This document shows, in pieces, positions 36,666-43,258 of a stretch of DNA of 64,000 nucleotides. The stretch lies in contig NZ_CP072600.1 in assembly GCF_019891175.1 (NCBI RefSeq), positions 5,642,001-5,706,000 of the forward strand, read 5' to 3'. The position numbers were made by a program, and so were the translations under genes. The first letter of the stretch is position 1. Every line of letters starts with the position of its first letter. A model generated the notes under the pieces. That model searched no databases. It saw only the letters and a list, made by a program, of their open reading frames with translations, and had not been told where the DNA came from. The DNA is from Leptothermofonsia sichuanensis E412. Lineage in GTDB: Bacteria; Cyanobacteriota; Cyanobacteriia; Leptolyngbyales; Leptolyngbyaceae.

Positions 36666-36768
36666 GTGGTCCGTCAAATTACATTTGATGGGTACCTGAA
36701 TGGCGGAAAGCTGATGAGGGTTAAATTTTTGGGGCCTGTAATCCGTCAAAATTTTTCTGCTGAAACAC
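36666..36768 (-). mobile_element. degenerate MITE overlapping the SPFH(B) 3' end
   Basis: On the minus strand it reads GTGTTTCAGCAGAAAAATTT, TTGACGG, AATTTAACC, ATCAGCTTTCCG, ATTCAGGTACC and AATTTGACGGACCAC. This is colinear with the 46523-46625 copy (GTGTTCCGTCAGGAAAATTT ... AATTTGACAGACCAC). Flanking TA has decayed to TG/CA. The left part overlaps the last seven codons and stop of the SPFH gene at 36746. Confidence 0.7.
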
Positions 36769-38137
36769 CAGCCACAGGTTTGAGCGCCTTCGATACATCA
36801 ATTCCTAGCGTGTCTTCGGCGGCTTCTAAAAACTGTTTAATCACGCGCAAATAGACACTCACAACGCTGGAAACCGCATCTCCATTTCCGTTGTCGATAA
36901 TGCTGATGTGTTGAAGATCTAGTTGTTCTGGCACTTTAATCGCTTCCTGCAACACAGTTTCAAACTGTTGGATGATAAACATCGCGGCAGCATCCGCCCC
37001 CATTTCTTGCCACACTCTTGTCAGTAATTCGTTGACATAGGCTTCAGCCTGAACATTTTCGGCAAGGCTGGCAGCCTGACCCTTGGCATGGAAGATTTGG
37101 GCCTGGCGATGGAATTCGGCAGGTAATATCTCGTCAGCTTTCAGGCGCAACCGCTCCCGTTCAGTTCGCAGCGTTTGCAGGGTTTGCTCGACCACTGCCT
37201 TACGTTCTTTGGCAGCCGCCTGGGTAATTGCCATCTCAGTTCGAACCTGCTTGTCGAGTTTAGCTTTGATTTTGCGCAGATCGTTTTCTCGCTCCACGAT
37301 CGTGGTGCGATCGCGGGTCTGAGCCACTCGTCCTCGTTCCTCACACTCAGCTTCAACGTGCATCGCGGCAGCCAGGGCATCACTTTCGGCAATTTCAGCA
37401 TCCCGCAGAATCATGGCAATGCGCTGGCGACCCAGCGATTTGAGATAATCAACCCCATCGGAGACATTTTGAATCTTGAGGGTATCGAGCTGTAGCCCCA
37501 ACTTAGCCAGATCACTGCTGACATCGGAAGCAATGCGTTCGGCAAACTTAAGCCGGTCTTCATTCACCTGCTCGGGCGTCATGGTGGCAACCACACCCCG
37601 CAGATTCCCTTCCAGGGTTTCGCGAGCAACCCGCACAATTTCATCGGGTTTGTGATCCAGAAACCGTTCAATCGCATTACCCACCAGATAAGGATTACTG
37701 GAGATTTTGATGTTCGCGATCGCTTGCAGATGCAATGGAATGCCCCCTTTTGAGTAAGCATTGCGAACTTCTACTGGCACAGGCATCGTAGTTACATCCA
37801 TGCGCTTTACAGTCTCTACAATCGGAATTCGGAGGGCACGCCCACCTGTTAATATCCGAAAGCCCACCTCTTGACCTTCCTTATTTCGCCACTTGCGCCC
37901 TGACAGAATAACCACTTCATTGGGATTGGCAATGACTAAAAACGATCGCAAAAACCAGACTCCCAGCACAGTAGCCATCAATCCCAGGGCGAGCAGACTA
38001 CCTCCATTGATCCATTCATTGCCAACCCGCAAATAATCAGTTGGATGCTCCGGCGATGGCGAGATCATTTCAACGGGCGATGCCTGGGCATAAACCTGAG
38101 ATTGGGAAGTTAGATTTGAGTACCCGTTAGCTTGCAT
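36746..38137 (-). CDS. SPFH/flotillin-like membrane protein (B)
   Basis: 463 residues. A TM segment (about 47-68, GSLLALGLMATVLGVWFLRS) is followed by NPNEVVILSGRKWRN and an SPFH domain (VGFRILTGGRALRIPIVETV, AYSKGGIPLHLQAIANIKIS, RETLEGNLRGVVATMTPEQVN). A coiled coil follows with an Arg/Glu/Lys-rich section (REDLRK-like, LRTERERLRLKADEI) and a hydrophobic C-terminal oligomer region (EMGADAAAMFIIQQFETVLQ). It is clearly paralogous to protein A, so hetero-oligomers are likely. The final GVSAEKF and stop fall inside a MITE copy, so the original C-terminus was probably different. A half MITE copy lies just upstream of the start. Confidence 0.88.
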   Translation of the reverse strand: MQANGYSNLTSQSQVYAQASPVEMISPSPEHPTDYLRVGNEWINGGSLLALGLMATVLGVWFLRSFLVIANPNEVVILSGRKWRNKEGQEVGFRILTGGRALRIPIVETVKRMDVTTMPVPVEVRNAYSKGGIPLHLQAIANIKISSNPYLVGNAIERFLDHKPDEIVRVARETLEGNLRGVVATMTPEQVNEDRLKFAERIASDVSSDLAKLGLQLDTLKIQNVSDGVDYLKSLGRQRIAMILRDAEIAESDALAAAMHVEAECEERGRVAQTRDRTTIVERENDLRKIKAKLDKQVRTEMAITQAAAKERKAVVEQTLQTLRTERERLRLKADEILPAEFHRQAQIFHAKGQAASLAENVQAEAYVNELLTRVWQEMGADAAAMFIIQQFETVLQEAIKVPEQLDLQHISIIDNGNGDAVSSVVSVYLRVIKQFLEAAEDTLGIDVSKALKPVAGVSAEKF

Positions 38138-38160
38138 AAGTGGATTCCTTTATATGGCTG

Positions 38161-38178
38161 GTGTTCCGTCAGGAAAAG
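38161..38178 (+). mobile_element. MITE end fragment
   Basis: GTGTTCCGTCAGGAAAA matches the outer end of the 46523 MITE. The rest of the element is not recognisable. It lies between the NfeD-like gene and SPFH(B), within 25 bp of the SPFH(B) start. Confidence 0.45.
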
Positions 38179-38197
38179 GGATTGCTACACAATTGAC

Positions 38198-38539
38198 TCA
38201 GATTGATCCATGCAGAATATCTGCTGGAATAACGTAAACAAAACTGTTTTTGATCTGTATAATCAACACCTGATCACCCGGTTGAAAAGAGTGAGGATAA
38301 TCAGTCAGCGCAATAAACTCTCTGGTGGAATGATCGATATGGACTCTGATTTTGCCCTTTGAACGGTGGTCAAAGGGAATGTAAACTGTGCCGATGCGTC
38401 CAATCAAAGAATGGTTATGGGACAGGCTATTTGCCAGGATCTTTCGGCGAATGGTAAATATCAGAAAAACAATCACTCCACCGCAGAACACGCCAACTAA
38501 CACTGAGGCAAGGGCAATCCGGAGTAGTGTGCTATTCAT
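38198..38539 (-). CDS. NfeD-like membrane-anchored OB-fold protein
   Basis: 113 residues from ATG 38539. One TM segment (IALASVLVGVFCGGVIVFLI) is followed by a short cytoplasmic beta-barrel: HSLIGRIGTVYIPFDHRSKG, KIRVHIDHSTREFIALTDYP and FQPGDQVLIIQIKNSFVYVI. The Gly-Thr-Val, the GKIRV strand and the GDQVLI turn match the C-terminal OB domain of NfeD proteins, usual operon partners of SPFH proteins. Its ATG overlaps the TGA of the upstream gene (ATGA), so translation is probably coupled. Confidence 0.72.
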   Translation of the reverse strand: MNSTLLRIALASVLVGVFCGGVIVFLIFTIRRKILANSLSHNHSLIGRIGTVYIPFDHRSKGKIRVHIDHSTREFIALTDYPHSFQPGDQVLIIQIKNSFVYVIPADILHGSI

Positions 38540-39294
38540 AAGCCTGGGGATTCTTTTTTGATGCGTTTTTTCCCCAAATTGCCCCCGAAACAATAGGTGC
38601 CAATGTCGCTTCCAGGTTTTTCCAGGGAAAACTCAAATTTGGCAGATCTGGAAGAAGATGCTTCGGTCATTTCATACATCTCTTCTGAACCAAACATTTC
38701 GGTTTCGCCATACCATGCAGTTCCTGCGGCATATCTCAATTTAAAAGTCCCAAATGGAACCACCATCTCAACCATCTCACCTGCCTGAATCAATGCAGTG
38801 GTGATTACCTGGTTTGATTTCCAGTCAAGCAATTGCACGTAATAATGGTTCCTGGCGGCAGTCACCCCTGGATTCTTCCCACTGGAACAGGTTTGCGGTA
38901 GAGCAGACTTTTCTTCTGGAAAGGGTGTCCTCAGAAAAAATCGGAGTCGTCCTGAGTATTCATTGGTTGCAGGTATGTATGGTTTTAACACGCCTGTCTG
39001 GGGCAAAGCCAGGGGTGTACGTTGTGGTTTGGGGCTGACTGGTTTGGGGCTGACTGGTTTGGGGCTGACTGGTTTGGGACTGGCTGGCTGGGGACTGGCT
39101 GGCTGGGGACTGGCAATTTTACTGGAGGGGGGATCGACGGGGATTGAATTGCATTGATGCATTAGCCCGATAAACGCGATCGCCCCTCCTACCAGCAACC
39201 AGAGCGTTTTATTGTTCCGCCCTGCATCCTTGCTGTTCGTCTGCGATCGCCGACGAACTTCCTCCTGAAAGCGAGTCTCAAGTTTTTTAGACAT
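38536..39294 (-). CDS. membrane-anchored protein with SPKPV repeats
   Basis: 252 residues. A basic cytoplasmic start (KKLETRFQEEVRRRSQTNS) is followed by a TM segment (TLWLLVGGAIAFIGLMHQ). Then comes a Pro linker made of repeated SPQPA/SPKPV pentapeptides, encoded by a 15-bp tandem repeat near 39030-39115. The folded C-terminal domain (about 115-250) contains GRLRFFLRTPFPEE, YYVQLLDWKSNQVITTALIQ, VPFGTFKLRYAAGTAWYGE and CFGG. It looks like a periplasmic or inter-membrane reader domain held away from the membrane. No family recognised. First gene of the coupled NfeD/SPFH set. Confidence 0.7.
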   Translation of the reverse strand: MSKKLETRFQEEVRRRSQTNSKDAGRNNKTLWLLVGGAIAFIGLMHQCNSIPVDPPSSKIASPQPASPQPASPKPVSPKPVSPKPVSPKPQRTPLALPQTGVLKPYIPATNEYSGRLRFFLRTPFPEEKSALPQTCSSGKNPGVTAARNHYYVQLLDWKSNQVITTALIQAGEMVEMVVPFGTFKLRYAAGTAWYGETEMFGSEEMYEMTEASSSRSAKFEFSLEKPGSDIGTYCFGGNLGKKRIKKESPGL

Positions 39295-39430
39295 AGATTA
39301 AAAGGGGGCGTTAGTGGTTTATTGAAATATTCAAACTGATCTTCGTAACTTCTCCAGATTGAAAGCAGAACCATAATTCAATTTGGTTTTAGATGAATGT
39401 CACTGAATTAAGTCAGATACGCTTGCTCAG

Positions 39431-39459
39431 ATCTCCAACTTCTTCAAGAAGTTGGAGAT
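39431..39459. terminator. 14-bp perfect hairpin after the sigma-like gene
   Basis: ATCTCCAACTTCTT and AAGAAGTTGGAGAT flank a single base, three bases beyond the stop codon of the sigma-like gene. No long T-run follows on the minus strand, so it may be an RNA stabiliser or partial terminator separating the sigma-like gene from the SPFH cluster. Confidence 0.55.
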
Positions 39460-39461
39460 AT

Positions 39462-40124
39462 TTAACCTCTTATGTCAGTGCCATTCGGTTTTAGATAACC
39501 ATGCAACTCTCGAAACTGAATTAGAAAGGGGAGGCATTTACGATGATAGAAGCTGCTGAGTGTAGAAATTTGAACTGCAAACTCCTCAGACAACTGTTTC
39601 CATGTTTTTTGGAGAAGTATGCGGCAAGAAATCAAGACGTAGCCATTAATATCTGGGCGATCGCGGAGACAGATCAGTTGTAAAACATCCTTCTCTCCTT
39701 CAAGCCATGCTGAAACTTCTTCAAGAATAGGAGGAGGTTCTGGTCTGGCAGGCAGATGCTCAATCCATTTGTCTGCCAGTTCAGATTCAGAATCGGGAAG
39801 CACAATCTGCAACTTGGCTTCCCTGGCTTTCTGGTGGGCAATATCCTGAATTCTGTATTGCAGATATTGATTAATCCAGGTCAGCACCTCGGCCTGGTCA
39901 GGATTGTAAGTTTCGATCCGGCAGCATAGATAGAACCATGTTTGTTGCAGGGCATCATTGTAATCATCGGTTGAAATCCGAGGCTCTTTCCAGAGTCTGT
40001 TTGATGTTTGAATCCTTGCAATCAGATGATTCATGCGTTTCCGGCGCTCCAGGCTGTCTTTGGGATAAAGACAGGCGTCTGCAACCAGCCATCGTAGTTC
40101 CTGATGTAAGTTTCTGATATTCAT
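39462..40124 (-). CDS. sigma-70-like protein
   Basis: 220 residues. Region 2-like helices lie around 50-105: ISTDDYNDALQQTWFYLCCR, then YNPDQAEVLTWINQYLQYRI and IAHQKAREAKLQ. This is the layout of cyanobacterial sigma-70-family proteins related to ECF factors. A final HTH resembling region 4 (LLQKTWKQLSEEFAVQISTL SSFYHRKC in two pieces) lies near residue 175. It could direct RNA polymerase to a small regulon, but no cognate promoter is visible. ATG 40124 was preferred to 40142. It sits upstream of the SPFH/NfeD cluster and downstream of the secreted protease, all on the minus strand. Confidence 0.65.
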   Translation of the reverse strand: MNIRNLHQELRWLVADACLYPKDSLERRKRMNHLIARIQTSNRLWKEPRISTDDYNDALQQTWFYLCCRIETYNPDQAEVLTWINQYLQYRIQDIAHQKAREAKLQIVLPDSESELADKWIEHLPARPEPPPILEEVSAWLEGEKDVLQLICLRDRPDINGYVLISCRILLQKTWKQLSEEFAVQISTLSSFYHRKCLPFLIQFRELHGYLKPNGTDIRG

Positions 40125-40183
40125 TCGATTGACTGGATCCATAATCTTGCCAGGTAGGTGCTAACAGGGATTGAGCAGAGATA

Positions 40184-40270
40184 TATAGCAGGGGACAGGG
40201 TAAAAAAGACTGGATGATTAAAGTTTGCGTTTGCTAATTTGTCCTGACCTGGATAGCTATAGCTATTCCA
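40184..40270. repeat. dispersed spacer repeat, family B
   Basis: TATAGCAGGGGACAGGGTAA, GGATGATTAAAG, TTTGTCCTGACCTGGATAGC, TATAGCTATTCC: the canonical word order of the family. Fills the gap between the protease and sigma-like genes. Confidence 0.65.
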
Positions 40271-40274
40271 GAAT

Positions 40275-41309
40275 TTAGCGATCGCGCTTCTGCACTTTTC
40301 GACGCCTAAGCATCCAGCCGCCAAAGATTGCCATGCCAAGAATGGTTGAGGGTTCAGGGATAGCAGCCGTATTTTGAGCAGAAGCCGCAATATTGCCAAG
40401 CAGCACACCATCTACAAAGCTGGCATAGGTTGAAACTCGCGTTTCTCCTGAAAGCTCACCAAATGTAGAATTGGTTAGCTCATCAATATCTGTTGCCAGT
40501 AGCAGACCAAACCCTCCGACCCCATAGGAAGTGATTCCAGCGATCCGGTTATCAATGAAGGCTGGTCCCCCAGAATCGCCAGAGGCAGTATTCACCTCGT
40601 TAATTCCGAGTCCTAAACTGCCAAGCAAATTGTTGGATCGAAAACCACTGTCAAAATCAAAAAGCAACTGGCTAAATGGTGCTGGATTCGTCGGAGGCGA
40701 AATCAGTAGATTGACGAGATCAGCTTCTGTTCCCTCAAATTGGTTTTGCCCAAAGTAAGCAACCAGCCCATTCGTCGTTGTCTCTCCGTCTATACCGTTG
40801 CCAGTCCTGCCATAACCAACCTTTGTGAAGATTTGACCTAACTCATTGGTCTCTCGATAAATGTCGTACTGCTCTGCTTCACTCGGGGCTGGCTCTAGCA
40901 GCGACAAAATAGCAATGTCATTGCCATTTGTCAGCGTTCCATCCCATCCCTGGAAAATAAACAAATCGAGAATGGGCACCTGTGTCACACCACTGGCAAG
41001 ATTGAACGTGGCGAAAAAGGGTTGATTGATCAGTCCAGGGGATATCTGGTTAGTATCTTCTGTCAAACAATGGGCAGCCGTGAGAATGTGCAGTCCCCCC
41101 TTCAACAGAGAGCCGGTACAAAATGGAATGGATGTCCCATCTGAGAAAACATCTCCTTCTAAAGAGACAACCCCACTGAACTGACCAGGAAGGGCTTGCT
41201 GGCGGAATAGCGATGCATCATCCACCACCACGATCGCCTCTGCCTGCCTGCTCCCTGACGTTATTACTGCGGTACCAGCCAGAATACCCAGCCATCTGTG
41301 CATGTTCAT
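40275..41309 (-). CDS. secreted trypsin-like serine protease with PEP-CTERM anchor
   Basis: 344 residues. Signal peptide (LGILAGTAVITSGSRQAEA). Trypsin-fold catalytic triad: His in ILTAAHCLTED, Asp in TNGNDIAILSLLEP, Ser in TASGDSGGPAFIDN. The first Cys pair (FCTGSLL with AAHC) is conserved. The C-terminus is IPEPSTILGMAIFGGWMLRRRK, a PEP-CTERM sorting signal (PEP motif, TM helix, Arg cluster), so the enzyme is expected to be handled by an exosortase and linked to the cell surface. Substrate unknown. It has its own spacer upstream (41310-41875). Confidence 0.9.
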   Translation of the reverse strand: MNMHRWLGILAGTAVITSGSRQAEAIVVVDDASLFRQQALPGQFSGVVSLEGDVFSDGTSIPFCTGSLLKGGLHILTAAHCLTEDTNQISPGLINQPFFATFNLASGVTQVPILDLFIFQGWDGTLTNGNDIAILSLLEPAPSEAEQYDIYRETNELGQIFTKVGYGRTGNGIDGETTTNGLVAYFGQNQFEGTEADLVNLLISPPTNPAPFSQLLFDFDSGFRSNNLLGSLGLGINEVNTASGDSGGPAFIDNRIAGITSYGVGGFGLLLATDIDELTNSTFGELSGETRVSTYASFVDGVLLGNIAASAQNTAAIPEPSTILGMAIFGGWMLRRRKVQKRDR

Positions 41310-41875
41310 TGTGAAATCCTTTAGTAGATGAAATTTCCCCTTCCCTGGGTATATACGTCGGGAGATTCCCAGTTATGCAACCAGCAGGGATAATCATTCG
41401 ACCGACTAAACCCTATGTAAATCCTATTTATAGCCTTTGAGAATGTCAAGTAAAAAGTAGAGTGATTGAGATGCGCAAAGGGGGATGAAGGGGTAAACGT
41501 CTCTATGAAATGAGGATTTTATAGCAATTCCTCTATGCCCTCTGTGTCTCTGTGTCTCTGTGGTAGAAAAGTTAAGGTTTCGGCTTGTTTAATCCACAAT
41601 CCTGACAATCCATGCTCTGTGTTCTGGGTTCACTTGTTTTCCAGCAAATCCTATATAAGTTCTGCAATAATTCTATATAAAGTCTGTAAAAGCTCCCTGG
41701 GACTGCCTATCTCATGCCAATGCCAGTAGAATAAAATGCCAGTAGAATAAAAGGACGATACCTGTTCAGCGGTTTCCAGGTAAGCAAACGTCTGGAGGTC
41801 GCGTTTCAGGCTGTTCTGCTTGAAGTGGGTAGCTAGAAAAGTTGTGACAACGGTTGTTTAGAAAAACCTTCGTTC
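41310..41875. other. 566-bp divergent spacer
   Basis: Separates the protease gene from the STAND ATPase gene, so it should carry promoters for both. It contains a family A repeat half (41525-41567) followed by TTTAATCCACAATCC, which also follows the 23839 copy. It has short repeats near 41645-41745 (CTATATAAGTTCTGCAATAA and CTATATAAAGTCTGTAAAA; ATGCCAGTAGAATAAAA twice). No coding frame is supported. Confidence 0.55.
41525..41567. repeat. palindromic repeat, family A (half copy)
   Basis: TGCCCTCTGTGTCTCTGTGT then CTCTGTGGTAGAAAAG: only the right arm of the hairpin, with the CTCTGTGT word duplicated. Confidence 0.6.
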
Positions 41876-43258
41876 ATGGCAAAGCCATCGCTCAAAGCAA
41901 CCCCAAAGGGGGTCCAGTTAGTAAAACAGGCGCTGATCCGGGCAGGCTGGACTCAGAAGGACTTACAAGCTGCAATTGGTTGCAGTCGTCAGCCGATTAC
42001 TAATTTTTTTAAGGGGGAGGCGATCGCTCAACCTCTGTTCATGCGTTTATGCGATCGCCTGGGCTTGAACTGGCAGGCAATCGTTGGTCTGCTGGACTGC
42101 CCTGAGGAGCCTGGAGCAGCCAGTCTTCCTGAGCTACTTCCCGAACCTTTCCAACCAACCCATGCTGAGCTGGAGAAGGAAAACCCCCTGCTCCAGGGAC
42201 AAAAACGAACGCCAGTGGAGTCACAGATCGATTTGCAAGAAGTGCCCAACCTTCCAGTTTTCTATGGGCGAGTCAAAGAACTGACTGAACTCAAGCAAAG
42301 GATTTTAGAGGATGCCTGTCAACTGGTGGTGTTGCTGGGAATGCGGGGAATTGGTAAGACGACCCTGGCTGTCAGACTGCTGGAGGAAATCAAATATGAA
42401 TTTGATTATGTGATCTGGCGATCGCTGGCTCATACCCCACCCCCCCTGATGAGCGACCTGCTGGCAGACCTGATTCAGGTTTTATCCAATCAGCACAGCC
42501 GTCCCCTGCCTGCAACCAGCGATGGGCGAATCTCGTGCCTGATTGAGCATTTACGCCAGCACCGTTGCCTGTTGGTTCTGGATAATGCCGAGTCCCTGAT
42601 GCAAGATCAGGCTCTGGCGGGACACTATCGTCCAGGCTATGAGGACTATGAAGCGCTATTTCGGCGGTTGGGAACAGGACGCCATCAGAGTTGCCTGATC
42701 CTGACCAGTCGAGCCAATCTAAAGGAAATCGCTGAACTGGAGGCAAGAGATTTTCCAGTCTATCCCCTGCACCTGGCTGGACTGCCAGAGAGCTATGCCT
42801 GCAAATTGCTGGCTGCCAAAGGTTTGTCGGATCAGGAGCACTGGGGCACACTGATTGAAATTTTCCAGGGGAATCCGCTGGCATTGCAAATTGTTTCTGC
42901 CATGATTCAGCGATCGTTTGGGGGCAGAGTATCCCATTTCCTGAAGCAAAAAACCATCACTACCCGGCAAATTGTTGATCTGCTGGAGCAACAGTTTCAT
43001 AGCCTCTCTGCCTTAGAAAAAGAACTCATGTACTGTCTAGCAATTCAGCCCCAACCCATGTCTTTTGCTGATTTGAAAGAGCAGATTGAGGTATCTGGGG
43101 CAGTTCTTCTCGATGCGGTAGAGTCCCTGCTGCGGCGATCGCTGATTCGGGGAGAAGCCAGGTTTACGCTGGAACCAGTGGTTCGTCAGTATGTTATCAA
43201 TGAGTTGGAACAACAGAAATTGTCGCTTCCTAATGGCTTTACTCCCTATCCCGGATGA
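41876..43258 (+). CDS. HTH-NB-ARC STAND ATPase without repeat sensor
   Basis: 460 residues. The N-terminus (about 8-72) is an HTH-like module: VKQALIRAGWTQKDLQAAIG, CSRQPITNFFKGEAIAQPLF. It precedes an NB-ARC ATPase: VVLLGMRGIGKTTLAVRLLE (P-loop near 155), CLLVLDNAESLM (Walker B), SCLILTSRANLKEI (sensor 1/RNBS-B), LAGLPESYACKLLAAKGL and GNPLALQIVSAMI (GLPL). A winged-helix (SALEKELMYCLAIQPQPMS) ends the protein. STAND proteins usually carry WD40, TPR or LRR sensors; none follows here. Its last four bases overlap the next start (ATGA), so it is translated together with a kinase-receptor gene that may supply sensing. Confidence 0.88.
   Translation: MAKPSLKATPKGVQLVKQALIRAGWTQKDLQAAIGCSRQPITNFFKGEAIAQPLFMRLCDRLGLNWQAIVGLLDCPEEPGAASLPELLPEPFQPTHAELEKENPLLQGQKRTPVESQIDLQEVPNLPVFYGRVKELTELKQRILEDACQLVVLLGMRGIGKTTLAVRLLEEIKYEFDYVIWRSLAHTPPPLMSDLLADLIQVLSNQHSRPLPATSDGRISCLIEHLRQHRCLLVLDNAESLMQDQALAGHYRPGYEDYEALFRRLGTGRHQSCLILTSRANLKEIAELEARDFPVYPLHLAGLPESYACKLLAAKGLSDQEHWGTLIEIFQGNPLALQIVSAMIQRSFGGRVSHFLKQKTITTRQIVDLLEQQFHSLSALEKELMYCLAIQPQPMSFADLKEQIEVSGAVLLDAVESLLRRSLIRGEARFTLEPVVRQYVINELEQQKLSLPNGFTPYPG

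Noticed and set aside
39030-39115. A regular short repeat array that could be read as CRISPR-like.
   Set aside because: It is a 15-bp coding tandem repeat for SPKPV units with no spacers; no CRISPR array or cas gene is present in the window.
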